From Ancylostoma caninum (lineage: Eukaryota > Nematoda > Chromadorea > Rhabditida > Ancylostomatidae), in contig JBAJFG010000016.1 in NCBI GenBank assembly GCA_037903475.1, forward strand, positions 929,011-993,010: a DNA stretch of 64,000 nt, read 5' to 3'. The position numbers and the translations under genes are program-made. The notes under the pieces are model-generated. The model saw only the letters and a list, made by a program, of their open reading frames with translations. It was not told the origin of the DNA and made no database searches. Numbering within the stretch: the first letter of the stretch is position 1; each line of letters opens with the position of its first letter. Shown here piece by piece: positions 13,407 to 27,255 of the stretch.

Positions 13407-16400
13407 CTAATAATTCTTACTCAAACTGATACCTAAACAATCCATTTTATTATTCCGAAAATCGATTTGGGCGGAAGCCTGGTATGAATCACAATCATCT
13501 AAGGACATCTCCAAACGGGGATTGTTCTCAATACGAGTAGGAAGGTCACTGAAAATAATTTTCTTTTCCGACGGAAACTCGCGATCGTTGAACGCGCTCA
13601 CCTCAACATACGATAGAGATTCTTCACGAAAACGGATTTCAAGCGGGCATTTGACTCTACCACAAGAGCTGATTCATACCCTAGCAAGATATTGCAAAAA
13701 TATTTGAAAATACTTTGAAATAAAGATAAATATAAGTCCTCATTAATTGTCCTCAAGTCCCCCACCCTATCAAGCAAAAGTCACCAGACTTTTGCTGTAT
13801 CCTCTGCTATGGTAGTAAGAAAGTGGGGAGTTTTCTCAAGATATAAAAGGAAAATATAAGAAAAAAATCCCACAGAAATTACAGGATAAGAAAGATATGT
13901 ACCTGCTAGGTTTACTATTTGCCTGAGCTTCCACAGTGGTGAAAATCCCACTAATGAGCTGTTTCGAATAGTTAACTTTCCAAAAATCCTCGTCACATTG
14001 TACAGTTTCCATACATCTTCACTCGAGGAGCTGTGGTCTACAGTGATCCGACCTACAAGTGTTTCACAGCTGGCTGGGATAGTAGCCAGTGAGGCCGAAT
14101 CGCCGACTCTGCACACATGATCGGCGCCTTCGGAAGGATGTATTTCTGAAGCACATGTGATTCGAAGTGATTTATCCAGGTGATTTCTGGATTGCTCACA
14201 TACAATCATACGAAATAAAATTCGAAAAATAAATGAATCTCGTTGGTATCAACTCCTGAAATAAAGAAGAACATAAGGAAGATAGCAAAAATTCGATAAT
14301 GAACGGCAAACCTCCCAGGCTTTTTGTTAGTTCGAGCATAAAAAAACTAGAGTTCTGAAATCTCACTAAAATGTACGTTAAATTATTGTGCGCATCTCGG
14401 TACGGCGTTCACGATTTCTTCAAAAATCTATGTAAATTTCTAGTCAATATCTGTCAGTGAAACTTCATTTTATGTAAACCCCTGCATTATCCCACTATTT
14501 ACTAATAATGGAAATGTCCTTACCGTCGCACACCTTTGCTTCGAGATTGTGAATGGTCCCTTCTTCAAGAATACCGTTGAGTTCCGGGATAGTAACACAT
14601 AATCTGGGATTTGCTGCGATTTGCATAGATGCTGATTTTACACTCTGCAATGGAAAACAGGCTTTCAAATGCTAAAAAAGCCAATTTTGAGCGTCTTGGC
14701 GAAAGCATTTTCTTGATGATCTTCTTCACTCATGAAAATGGGGCAAATTGTACAAGCTTTAACCACTGCCGCACTGATGAGTTCCCAGAGGATCTATTTC
14801 TGAAACCTATTTACCCGATATGGTAAGGAAACGAAACGAGCAAATAGGCAACATTCCTATATGATTTTCACCTTTTTTTAATCATAAAATCTTCTCATGG
14901 CATTAATATTTCTATTGACTAAAGCTACCTAATCTTAGGCTGCCTGAGTTATCGTTATTTTTCTTCCTATTTTTCTTCCATATTTTCATCTTCATACGCT
15001 CCCATTCCTACTGATTAGTGCTAGATATATGACACGCCCTCAGCGTAGTGAATGAACAATTCTATTCGATCCAGGTACCTAGAGATCCAGACATCTTACG
15101 ATCTGTATCCAGAAGTCTGATCTACTCCTTCGTAATTGGATAAAATCCGAAAGTTCGAGAGGTTCGAAAAAGTGGTTATATAGGGGGATGAAGTTGGGGA
15201 GAAGCTGATTTTATTCAATTAGTGCTGCTAGCGAAAACAGAATTTTTTCTGATAGGGGAAACTATGTCTAAGAAGTACCTAAGAGGTACTAGAACTTACT
15301 CGAGTTGAAGCGAACAAGTATTTCTTGAGAGAAAGAAAGAGAAAGGGTGCTTCACATCAAAATGAATTCTTAAAATATGTACCTTCAACTTCGGCCAAGA
15401 CAATCGTTGGAGATTGCCATTCTTCTCTATTCTTATAAAACGTTCAAGGTTATTCGTTCCTATAAGTAGTAATACTTTGAAAGTTAACAACTAGTTGACA
15501 AATCAGACTCACCAGTTCGACTATAAGGTATATCAATTCTTTCTATGTTACTCAGAAACTCAAGATCTTCAAAGTCGGTGTCCACCACTGCTATTTCACC
15601 GTACGCAACCCTTGCGTTCCCGAATTTCCTCATGAGAATCTCTGCTGCAGGAGTATAGAGACCAAAAATATATAGAGCTCCGAATATTGCTGCGCAGTTG
15701 TCCTCGACGTCGTTAATAGTGGTGTTTGTGAGGGGAATGCCATCCAGTTCACATCCTGTATGCGGAGGATTCCAGAAAACAAGTCTGTCCTTCCCATCGA
15801 CACAATATTAATAAAGTTGAATGTTGAAATCAAATTTAATAAAGTTGAATGTATGAAATTCAGGTCTAGACAACAACAGTAAGCGTTGCTTACCACAGTT
15901 GAAGCGGTTTCCTCGAATTCTCCTATTATAATCGTAGCGTTCGAGCACATGGGTACAGTTCGGATCCAAGAGTGGATTGTTTTCTATGCGAATATAAACT
16001 GCACTAGTAGTAAGAAGCGCACCTCCAGCCATTGTCTCAAGTTTTGAGTTGTTCATTATTATAAGATCATATCCTTAAACGGTAGTGTTAGCGCCTGTAA
16101 CTCAATTGGAGAGTGAATTTATTTGGACTTAATATTCACTATAGATTGGCTTATGCCTTCGGAATGTACTTTTCTCCTCCATTCTTTTAAAAGCAGTGTT
16201 CATGTAAGAATCGCTTCTAAGATTCCGAGATTTTAACTATTCAGCAATCCTCAGGCGACGCTTATAACAATGTTGCGCTTATTTTCTTGCAATCGTGCAG
16301 AAGAACCTGTTTTTGAACATCTTCTTTTCAGAGGTTTCAAAGTGTCCGCCGCGACAGCTACAACAAAATGTTGCAGAGTTTCTGCATTCCGTGGCAGCGG

Positions 16401-17869
16401 TTATATCGACTACTGGCGCCTGAATTGTTAGGAGTACAACACTCGTGCGAGCTGTCGCAGGAACCTTTAGCTCTCCAAAAGGAAGGAATTCGAAGCGGGC
16501 TTTTTCGGAACTATCAGATTAGTATCTACAAACCTCCAACATCAAGTAACGCTGAAGAAAGCCCATCGTTTAGATTTCATCTCCACTTACTCTCGAGCTA
16601 AACTGCCTACAGCATCATGCTCATAACTGGCGCTTTACCTTGCTACGTAACCGGTGACTAACCATGGTTGTTTTACGCTAACTGATGACTTGTTGTGTTT
16701 GGTCTTGACATATTTTTTGTAGCACCTTGAGTGCATTGAAATAAATGAATAAATATAAAGTAGTGATTGCCGTTATCAAATAATTATCACAGGTTAAACT
16801 CTCAGAATCGATTTAGGATTGAGACAGTGCATCCGAATACGTGCTTTCTGCTTAGTATGAGTGCATGAATGAGTGGAGGCCTATTTCGGATACTATTTTT
16901 ACTTTCTTGTTTTTTAAAGAGCAAACTCACCAAATCCTCCATCGTGAACACCGAATATAAAAAATAAAGAAGAGAAGAAGCTGAGATTAGTGAAGACAGT
17001 GTTCACCACTTCTAGAGTGCCTTCCAGATTTTCCAAACGACCAAAAGCGTCATGCAGTTGTTCATGTGTCACATCCGATGTTTCGTCTGAAGTCATCTAT
17101 TGTTTATGTCAACACATTTACACACAGTTCATAGAATTCATATAGGAAAGAGAGCATCTCAACGCGCAACAACCCACGCTTTTTTTCCTGGAAGCCAGTC
17201 GACTTAAGGACCGAATGAAATACCCAATTCTGGTTTTAAGGGGAGCCACAACATTGTGCGTTTTACTTTTCCATGACATCCATTTCACCACGCTAAGTAT
17301 ACCGCCTTCAGAAAATATTTAGGGCTGGACATTTCCAATAGACGAAAATCTACAGTGAACAACTATATATCAATGAACAGCACCTAGAGATAGAGGACTA
17401 TTGCAAACTTGTGAGTCTCATCAGCAGCATAAATATAGAGGTCCCTCTTCTTAGTTTGTTTCTACCTAAAGTTTGTTCGCTATCGACATTTGACCCTGAC
17501 AAAAAGCCGCGGTGATGGCAATGCATCTCATGCTCAAAGCGTTTCGATGTCCCCAAGCTCCTTGGATGCGGACACAAGTTAAGCAGCCCAGTAATAATTC
17601 TGCCCACAGGGCGAAACAAATTCTCACCGATTCTTATTGAAGCGACCACCCTATAGCAATAATCTTCTGCTCCGGTGGGGAATAAGGAGATTGTCGTGGA
17701 ATTAACAACAATGTCGTCGCCGAACTCACAAATTTTTCCTAGAACAGAATAATTTGCCGTATTAAAGAGTATAGGCTCTGCCTCACCTACCACCCGAAGA
17801 CTGAGCATATACTAGGAAATTTTCCAGAAGCAGCCCAATGATGCATTCAGCAACAAAATTCATCGTCAT
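13407..17869 (-). CDS. IRLD-A: secreted three-module receptor L-domain protein (with a nonsense/acceptor change)
   Basis: A ten-exon minus-strand gene; phases agree at every junction. Exons: 17869-17791, 17738-17628, 17086-16931, 16073-15894, 15755-15513, 15459-15383, 14644-14524, 14145-13903, 13680-13602, 13548-13407, giving 476 aa. The N-terminus is hydrophobic (IIGLLLENFLVYA), a plausible signal peptide. Three receptor-L-domain-like modules follow, each ending in an xRIExN strand: YIRIENNPLLDPNC, FIRIEKNGNLQ and TRIENNPRLEM. This fold is the ligand-binding L domain of insulin/EGF receptors. In nematodes it occurs in a large family of kinase-less IRLD proteins, which suggests ligand sequestration or co-reception outside the cell (an inference). 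There is no kinase or clear membrane anchor. Oddity: with the acceptor matching IRLD-B (exon 4 start 16094), codon 16077-16075 is TAA; the model uses an acceptor 21 nt downstream instead. The final exon is read to the first stop, so the C-terminus is uncertain. Confidence 0.72.
16073..16096 (-). promoter_or_regulatory. Tandem 3' splice sites in IRLD-A exon 4
   Basis: Two AG acceptors lie 21 nt apart in the same phase: TTACAG before 16094 and TTTAAG before 16073. The upstream one is homologous to the IRLD-B site but puts an in-frame TAA into the exon. The downstream one removes that codon, and the T that makes the stop is part of its TTTAAG match. Which one is used cannot be told from the sequence. 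Confidence 0.55.
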
Positions 17870-19731
17870 TGCTGAGCGTTCATTTCTACAATACTTTCAA
17901 TAAAAAAGATTTCCTGCTTGTTTGGACTAAATCAAATCCAGGAGCTTCTGAGCACTATGAAGAATCTTGATTGGTCGTTTGAATCTTCGCAGAACACAAA
18001 ACGTCCTCGGTTGGAGTACTGAACTCCTGAAAAAACATTGTGGACAAGAAGTAACACGGTCATAGTTTATTTAAGAGAAGTAACTGCACTTCGGAACACA
18101 GACCAAAGAGTGAATATTTGCTGCATTCAATATTATCAAAATCAGAGATCGAAGTGTATAACCCATAGCCTCGCCTTTGCTACGACTCGATAATTGCTAG
18201 TATGCGCGTTGTGATTAAGTTTATGGGACTCAGGAGCTCGAAGACCATTATGGAAAATATCCTTTCAAGGAAATGCAATTCACTTCCTTAGCAACAGCGT
18301 TCACGCTCAGAAACGTCCTCGATCATTTTCCTCTAGGTCGTTTTCTTTTTGAGGATGTAACCTTTGTGAAGGTCTATGTCTCCGGGTACACTCCTTCCAG
18401 AATGAAGCAGGATGTAAGCGAAGAAAAAGTCAGCAGAGTTCCAATATTGAGTTGTGGTGACATTTTCACCCATCGAATGGTTCTGGAAGATCGAAATTTC
18501 CTATGAAGTTTAAAATTCTGCGAATTCTTGCTAATAAAAGACATTATTAGTATTGCTTTCCAGTAGCGTTCGCAAACACCTTTTTTTTCTGAAAATCTTT
18601 TGAGCTTCTATTAGGTCCAGTTTTATATTCACAGGATTGGGCATAGTTGGTAACTCATACTATTCTTTACAGTGCCTGAGATGAGAAGATAATCTCGTAG
18701 GCATGATGGATACATCTTTGCCTCACCATGCGCTCTCTCCTTTTCTCTGGCGGCTTCGGCTTCAGCTTCGCCTTCGCCTTTCACGCCGGCTCCCGCCACC
18801 CCACATTCCTCCGTTCGGTCGATAACGTCAATACCCGTCGGTACTACTCTACTAGCTGATCTTCGAATCAATACTCGCTGGACTCTCGGCATCTGGTCGT
18901 CAAGAAACAATAACTAAGTGGCTGTAATCTATCCTTGCTATCATTATCATTAAGTCAAGAAATGGTTCAATACCTGGAATACCCAATAGCTACCAGTCAA
19001 CAGCTGCTTCAGCACCAAGTCGGTGATCACTTATTCCTATTTACTCTGTGATTATGATAAACTACTTTGAAGATCCTCTATAAGTGTTGGGCGCCGCGAT
19101 TCCTAAGCCAATTTCAAGGCGAGCGTTACTTAACCACAGTGTGTGTGTTTTGACACCAATAACCCATAGCGCTCCGGAATGAATGAATACATCAATTGCT
19201 TTCATCTAAGGTCAGAGGTAGTGTGCCAGATAGACATGTTAAGGCCATGTGCCAATTCAGAAAACGGTTAATGAAGGTAAAGCAACAAAACTGATTCATG
19301 AAAGAACAAACAAAGATGAAACCGATCAAAAATCCATCTTTCATACAAAAAAATGTATGGAAGTATGTGGATTGGAAGACTGTAGGAACGTCACATCCGA
19401 CTGCGTCGACCAGGTCCCATCGTGGCACTAGATCCGCCAAGATATGAAGCCGCGTGAACACCATTCAACTAATTCGAAAGATACTGTACTTGTTACTCCT
19501 ATGTCTTGCGTAGTTCACAAAAGTCGTGTAGAGAAAAAGGATAGAAGCAATGGGATGAACTCGCAGTCCACTCCAATATTGGCGGACGTCATCCTCAGAG
19601 CTGAAGAGGATTAAATTATTATTCTCTGTTCTACGGACAATATGAACTGCTGAGCCACTAATAGGATCAAAAGAAAGTAATATTTTATGTACATTCCTGA
19701 CTTCATGAGTCGGAGACCAAATCATCCATTA
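17870..19731. other. Spacer between IRLD-A and IRLD-B
   Basis: No gene supported. A minus-strand open frame at 19465-19725 just past the IRLD-B stop ends in a hydrophobic stretch (HPIASILFLYTTFV). It might be an alternative last exon reached from the GTAAGA at the end of the L-domain-coding part of IRLD-B exon 10, but no convincing acceptor/phase pair was found. Confidence 0.4.
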
Positions 19732-22700
19732 TTATGTTCCCTTGTCAAGCCACAGACCAAGTGAATCAGAACAGCTCAAGCTCTTACTTGAACAATCCAA
19801 TTTATTTTCTCGAAAATCGCTGTGAGCGTAAATCTGGTACTTTTCACATTCCTCTGAGGACATCTCCAAATGTTGATTATTTTCTATACGAATTGGAAGA
19901 TCACTGAAAAAAAAAACATTCGTTTCCCACGAAGTTTCTCAATAGCTGCACACGCTCACCTAGAAATACGAGAGAAATCCTTCATGAATATGGATTTCAA
20001 GCGCTCATTCGACTTGACCACAAGGGCTGACTCGTACGCTTGAAAAGTAGAAATTGTAGAGAAGGATGAAAGGTGAGTGAAAATATAAGAAATTTTCAGA
20101 GAGAATAAAATCGCCAGTGAACGCCAGCACTTGTCTCAGAATTTTGCAATTCACGTTCCTCGAAACATCCCTTTCTATGCTTACTAGGAATGCGTAGCCT
20201 GCCAGCATCCATTCTTTCGCGCAAGTGTTAACGCTTGAGAAATAAAAAAAGCGATTTCGGAGATAGCTTCACCAGCTCACACACGCTCTTGCGCTCAACT
20301 CGTGCGATTTTCATGCCATGTTTCGAACTGTAACAAGCCTGGCTCATACTTGTTGTGAAAAACGTGGTGGAATTGCTACTAACCATTCCTAGCCTGTCTT
20401 TAGAGAAAAGCTCAAATAACACAGAACTTGAAGAATACCTTCCAGATTGGTTATCTCCCTGAGCTTCCATAGCGGCGAAAATCCTTCCCAGGAACTATTC
20501 CGGATGATTAAATTTCCGAAGATATTCGTCACATTATAAAGTTTCCATAAATCCGCATTCAAAGATCTGTGGTCTATAGTGAGCCGACCTACAAGAGTTT
20601 CACAGTATGCTGGAATGGTATCCAGCGAAGCAGAGTCTCCGATTCTACACACATGTTCGATGCTCTCGGAAGGTTGCACTTCTGAAACGAGTGTGTCCTT
20701 GTCTGGAGTAGCCCCGAGGGAAGTCTGGAATTTCAGGGCAAAAAAACGGAATAGAGAGAAGCCTGAGCAAATTTTTGTTTTGAGACTGTGATTACTAACT
20801 CTTGAAAGCAAGACGAAGGTATAAAAAGGAAGTAATCATTTTCAAAAAAAAAAACAAACAATAGATCACTGGTCGTAACAAAGAATGAAAAGCAATTCGG
20901 AATTTTGTTATGCTATAAGTTGTACCACTCCAGATGTTTCGTCCCTATCGAGAATTAAAACGCAGAATTTCCTGTGAATTTTAAGTAAACTTCTGCCTTT
21001 GCTCTCGAGAATGAGCTAACTCAAGTTAATTCAAATTAAAGAACCATTCGTATCCAATGTTTTTATCCGGTCAGTTAAACTCGCTCTAATATCAACATAT
21101 GTGTAGGGGTCTACGACCTATTATAGTAGATTGATGTTGTTTGAATATGGCGCTCTCCAGTAAAACTTTTCTTTGAGCATGCCTATCCATTCGTTTCAAC
21201 GGAGGGGGATCCTTGTTTTTTTCCTTTGAATGCGAGTGAATGTGTCAACAGAGGTAATCATTGTCAATGTATCAAAATACTGAAACAATATAATCTTACC
21301 ATCGCACACTTTCAGTTCGACCTTGCGAACAACCCATGTCCGAATCAGAGCACTCAATTCGGCGATAGTAACGCATAACTCTGGATTTGCCGCTATTTGA
21401 AGAGATGCTGATGTTGCTTCCTGCATTGGAAAAGTTCAAATACTATTTAGAAATAATAATTCATATCGCCTATAGGGATGATTTCGGTGCCTCGTTCCCT
21501 TTCTCATTCATCCCTTACATTTTACGCTAAACTGACTTTTCCCTCACTAGTCCTTACTAATAATTTACCATATGAAACCGATTCTACGTGGGATACTCAC
21601 AGAGAATGGTTTCCCTTTTATTGCCTACTATGACGTTCTAATGCCTTCTAGAAGGGAGCATTAGTCCATAAGGGAGAATGATGAAGCCCTTCAATACGGA
21701 AAAAGAAAAGAACAAAACACGGGAATGAAAGTCACGTAAAAGTGGTGCACCTGCGTGGGAATTTTCGCACCAAAGAAGATTTTGTAGATTTACATGTCAC
21801 TTCTTGTTCCAAAGTTCCTAAGTAATGAGTTCTCTTAAAGGAAAAAGCACTCATCAATGAATGAAAACCATGACACTACTTATAAGCATTAGCTGAAAAG
21901 ATGGGAGCTGATGAGAGATGGGAGCTAGAAGTAACTTAGAAGGTTAGATTCTCTATCAATTTTCACACACCGGTTTCGGGGCTTGAACTAGACCGGAAGT
22001 GTGGTCTCCTTGGCGCCCCCGCGTCTTGATCTTTAACTTCTAACTTCCATCCGTTACTTCTCACGCTACATCTCCGCCAATATTAGAGTTGAGCCCTCGT
22101 TAGTCGAGCCAAGCCTTCGAATCAATCCGAAATTTTGAATGAGTTGAATTGCAAATCACTACTCGAGGAATTCGAGTTAAGGAAAAATTTGAAAAGAAAG
22201 GGACTGATTGAATCATTTATTTACATACCCTCAACTTCGGCCAAGATAATCGTTGAAGGTTAGCGTTGTTTTCTATTCTTACGAAACGTTCAAGAGCATT
22301 TGGACCTGAAACTAGTGGGCTTGAAAAAAAGTAGTTGTTTGCCATTTACTTCTTTGTCAATTAAACCCACCCTGAGGAACGTAATAAAATTGAATTTTTT
22401 CTATGTTTCCCAAAAACTTTAGATCTTCGTAGTCGGTATTTACAACAGCTACTTCTCCATATACAGCGTTAGCATTGCCGAATTTACGCATAAGAATTTC
22501 TGCTGAAGGAACATCAGGGCCAAAAATGTACAGAGCTCCAAAAATTGCTGTGCAGTTGTTAGCGACGTCGTTAATAGTGATGTTTGTTATGGGAACATCC
22601 AGCTCACATCCTGAATTCTAAGGGATTTGATTTAAGAAAAAGCTTAATTTTGAGCAAGTGAAATCTGGACAATGGGCGCGTACCACAGTTGAAACGATTT

Positions 22701-24292
22701 CCGCGAATCCTTCGACTGTCTCCGTAGTTGGCAAGAACATGAGTGCAGTTAGGATCCAGAAGCGGATTGTTCTCTATGCGAATCTGAGGGACGGCCGCAG
22801 AAAGCAGCACACCTCCAGCCATTGTCTCCATCTTCGAGTTGTTCATTAGGATAAAATCATATCCTTCAACGACAGTATTATGCACAACTACAAGCATTAA
22901 ATCGTATTCATTATCTTATCCACCTAAAAGGTGTGTGAGTCATCATGAGGGGAATTGGAGCGTTACCATCTATTGTGACTGGCCCATTCAATGAATAAAA
23001 CACAACCATAACCGTACGCGACATTTTCCCTCAAGATGATTCATCAGCCCTCCAAGGTCGTCCTAACCCTATCAAAACCGTGGTCGGTCAATTTTCAGCA
23101 TATATGTCTCAGAGGTGGAGAAGCTGTACGTCTCATATTCTTCCCCACCGTCACCTTCCTTCAAAGGTGTCTGGAGCACGTATTCTAACGGATAATCTTG
23201 CTTGTTTCAAAAGACGCTTCCACTCGGTTGCTTTTTTTTCTCCACATATACGACAGAAATTTTTTTCAGTTACACAACAGGAAGTAAGTGAAGAATATTC
23301 TGTGTGACTCATGATTGGAGCACCACAGAGGAGAAAGATAATAGGGGACTCAGAAAAAAAGTATACAACCACCTCTCAAAAGAATTCCCGCTTTGTTTCA
23401 AGAAATCCTGCTGGATTTGAGGTTTCTTGCTGTATTACTTGTGGTCCACTTGAACATATCCCATTCTAGAATAAATTGATTGATTGCGAAAGGTGTAGAT
23501 AGATGGTATTGATGGTGCATCAAATAGTGAACTGTCGGAGTAACAGCGCGGTATAGTTAACTAGTTAGTGCAATTGGCGATGGGCAGCTGAAGTAGGCCG
23601 ATAACGTGAATTATGAGGGCAATCTAGGCCATTGTCTTTGTGAAGCGATCTGAGCGCGGATTATCTGTATATTTATCACATAAGCTCAACTCGGCCATGC
23701 TTTCCTGACTGCACATTCAGACAAACCCACTTCTGAACTAGTCCACAAACTCACTGTAGTTCTTCGTACTGAAAAACAAAAGCAAACTAACCGAATGCCG
23801 CTTCACGTGTACTGAATATAACGAATAGAGAGGAAAAGAAGCTGAGATTCGTGAAGGTGGTGTTCACTATTTCCAGAGTCCCGTGCATATTTGTCAAACG
23901 ATGAAAAGAGTTGTACAGTTGTTCATGTGTCACATCAGTTGTTTCGTCTGGAAGATAAGCAATTAGTGCTTTAGTATTTTACACCCAGAGGAACTGAACG
24001 TCTTCGCTATGTTCTCTTCTCGTGATACTATGCAGAACAAGATTTTACCTATCCTTATAGAAGAAACCAATCTATAGCAAAAATCTTCATCTCCGTTGGG
24101 AAACAAGGAGATCGTCGTGGAATTAACAATGATGTCGTCGTCAAATTCACAAGATTTTCCTAAAACACATTATTTCGATTCACACCTTGGAATAAGTATG
24201 CTTTACCTACCAAATGGAACATCTGTACACACTGGCAAAGCGATAAGTAGTAGCCCGATTGCAGCATCTTTCACAGAAACACTTATTATCAT
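19732..24292 (-). CDS. IRLD-B: secreted three-module receptor L-domain protein
   Basis: Ten exons with the same exon order and phases as IRLD-A: 24292-24211, 24159-24049, 23947-23792, 22887-22684, 22610-22371, 22305-22229, 21420-21300, 20681-20439, 20038-19960, 19903-19732, giving 494 aa. The start encodes a signal peptide (AAIGLLLIALPVCTDV, residues ~10-25). Three L-domain modules follow, with RIENN strands at about residue 153, again in exon 6 (FVRIENNANLQ), and in exon 10 (PIRIENNQHLEM). Conserved Cys residues frame each module (KSCEFDD, NCTHVL, RFNCGCELD, NPELCV, HVCRIGDS, LDCS). No kinase, transmembrane helix or GPI signal is evident, so it is probably an extracellular binding protein (inferred). 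Unlike IRLD-A it has no premature stop. The extreme C-terminus is a read-through to the first stop and could instead be spliced at GTAAGA near the end of exon 10. Confidence 0.78.
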
Positions 24293-25992
24293 CGTTTCGT
24301 ATCAACTTCGTTATTGCGTTCTATGAGGCATGACTGTGCGAATGTGGAGACTGCAGTTGATCCAAGCGCTCGTAGCAACTATAGAAAGCCTTGGTTTATT
24401 CTCTGTTTTCTCACAATATACGAAAAATTCTCAGCAGAAGATGCAAAATCCTGAAAAATATTCCTAATAGAACGTAACACAGGTCTTGTTTATTTGCGAA
24501 ATGATGGGGGGGCACGCATCATTGAGTAAGCACTTGAAGTATTCAATAGTATCCGAAGTTGAAATCAAAATGTTGATTCTATGTGACGCTGCATTGCCGC
24601 TTTCACTGCGTACTGATAATTGCTAGTGTGCGCGTTGTGATTAAGGTTACGAGTGAATGAGAACAAATAGCCTGTATTAAGAATCGCCATCAGGAAATAA
24701 ATTCTGTACTCATAACGACAACGGCTACGCTGATGAATGTTGAATCCTCTTGTTCGTGTTTTTTTGGAAAGCCACTTCATGATGATATATAGATTAAATT
24801 CTTCAATTCATTTCGACGTGAACAGAACTCTTTAACTTTTCCAAAAAAAAAAATAAAAGTAAAATTTGATTGGCGCTGCGGCAACTCAATGCTGACATTC
24901 TGAATGAGCCAGTAGCCATTAGGGTCACAGTTACCGCTTTTCTGGATCTGGATGTGTGCTTTCGAGCACACATCCAATAAAGGCAGTAACCGTAGGGCAA
25001 AGATGAGCTTACACTCGAATCGCGAGATCCGATTACCACGAAGAAAAGGTGGAAGCTTGTATGCACTGAAATATCGAGGTCTTTTTCTACTTAAAGTTGC
25101 TGAATATATAAGTTCACCGCACAGATCCGACCATAATATTTCGACCACGTGGTCCAGGCACTTCATCGTAGTGGTTATCGAAAGAACGACTGCAAACGTA
25201 TCCGCGACATACGTACGGCCTTTTACGTGCCTGAAAACGACCAAGTCACAAAAACTAAGGAACAGGGATGGAAAGACTTTCGTCTAGGGTCCAGGCACAG
25301 CAAGCTCTTTGTGTCAAGACTTCTGTATGTTTGACCCACATTGGAAAATTTCAGCGAAAAATGTACAAAATTACGGGTACAGACGGGGTCATTAACCGCT
25401 ACTATCACTCAGGAAGGAACGACCATTAGGCATATTGTAGTTTGGGCGTCTTGTAGAATCCTTCACAATTCTGCACAAAGGAGGTAATTTCAGGAGCTAA
25501 TCACGATTATCAACACTATTTTGCTTGCACTACCATTTTAGGGTCAGAATCAACAATTGCCTCGGTTTTCTACAGTAATTGCAGTTAATTCTACAGTGAA
25601 CAAATGGGGTTATGTCACAAAATGGATAGCATTCGTGTTCAACAAATCAAATAACCTTACCATGAGAAATTTCGGCGAAAAAGAATTCCTAGAAAATTTG
25701 GACTCACGTGAGCACCATCAGTAGTTCCACTGTTAACAACGTCGGGATAGTAAGGATTATTCAAAAGCTTCCAAGCTTCACCAAATTGATTAACTAAATG
25801 TATCCCAATTTATAGCTGATTATAAGTAGAAACCCTTATGAAACTGCATAGCATAGATTTCCAGAGGGAAACAGTAAGTGGGAAAAAAATGCAAGAATTG
25901 TGGTCCTGAGGAGAATTGGACCTGCAAGTACTTTCATTGGAACTGAGATACTCAAACTGCGCCTCATATTACCTTCATTTACTTGAGGTACC

Positions 25993-26064
25993 TTAATGTA
26001 TGTATGCTTCCTTATCACGCGAGTTTGGAAAAACTCGCGTGATAAGGAAGCATACATACATTAA
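25993..26064. repeat. Perfect palindromic hairpin, 34-bp arms
   Basis: Arms 25993-26026 and 26031-26064 are exact reverse complements separated by ggaa. The arms begin ttaatgtatgtatgcttcc. No gene overlaps. A perfect palindrome of this length is either a recent fold-back event or part of a small RNA precursor. Confidence 0.9.
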
Positions 26065-27255
26065 GAACTTTGAAACATTGGAACTGGATCCTTACAGAGA
26101 CGTGAATGGACTGAGATCAAAATAGCTTTGAAATCAGTTTCGAGATGCACAAAGCAGTGTACACCACGCAACGGAAGTGCTTTGATGACGTATTGTACCT
26201 CTGTAGGTGGTAGTACTAGTAAATGATCAAGGAGTTAGTGATGCATTTTTTTCGCTGAAATTTTGCATACAAGGTTATTTGGACTGTTGATCACGAAATC
26301 TGCATCCATTGACGTTGCTCCAAGCCCCTCCATCGTCCGCAGTGAGCGAGCTTGAAGAAGAGACGTGAACATTCTCGAGCATCTCCTTGCACGTATGACC
26401 GCTACAGTGTTTCGAGACGGGATTCGAGAGAGATTCTGCTACCAATTCTTCATTGCTTACAAAATAATGAGCGTCTAGAGTCTAATATATATTAGCGCGT
26501 GGAATTTTGGAATAAATCCACAGCAAGTTATCTTCTTATATAAATCATGGTAGTGCAACAAAATTTTCTAGAGCGCAGACGTAGGGGGACTAGCACGTGA
26601 TCGTATGCGCTTGCCGTGTGACTCAGTTATAGACTGTGCCTCGCGAGGATGCGAAGCTGGTGGGGCATTCGGCCGATGTTTCGTCACAGGTTCATAGACG
26701 TAGTGGAAGTCGGGTGCATTCGGGATTTCTCGGCGGGACCAGCGGCTAGCGGTCTCGAGCCCTCTGGGCGAGACAGTGTTTACAGCGATTTGACGATGCG
26801 TAGCAGCAATGTACGGAGCAGAGTCGCCTCTCTGCTGAAGCTTTGTTGTTGGCTTCATTCAACTTTGAAACAGTGGACGATAACCATTACGAAAAGAAGT
26901 GGGCATACTGTGGAGGACGTAGCGAAGGATTCACTCGGTCTCCCCACTTGGGATATGCTCGTTGAGCATCTCTCTTTGAGGTCCCTCGGGGACTATGCAG
27001 GTTGAGGATCCCTCTATTTTTAAGAAGTAGAGTCAAATACATAGGATGAGGAACGCGTCATCATAAGCTGTTGTGACATTTTCTGAAACCAGTTGTGCAA
27101 CTTGTGCAGTTGATCAAACATTCTAGATATTTCCTAACTTTGTTCCATCACTTTCGAGATTTGCAAAGTGTGCGGCTGCAGTGAAGACGGATAGCCGGGC
27201 CCCCGTAGCCCAGAAAAACATCATGATAGGTTTCCACCGATCGAGAAAGAGTTCA

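Noticed and set aside
18629..18910. Minus-strand ORF with an Ala/Glu-rich stretch (GEGEAEAEAAREKE)
   Set aside because: The acidic run comes from a simple cttcgc-type repeat; nothing else supports a gene.
24777..25244. 155-codon minus-strand ORF with a faint L-domain-like stretch near IRLD-B
   Set aside because: No phase-compatible exons around it, composition low in coding character, and it lies outside the conserved exon set.
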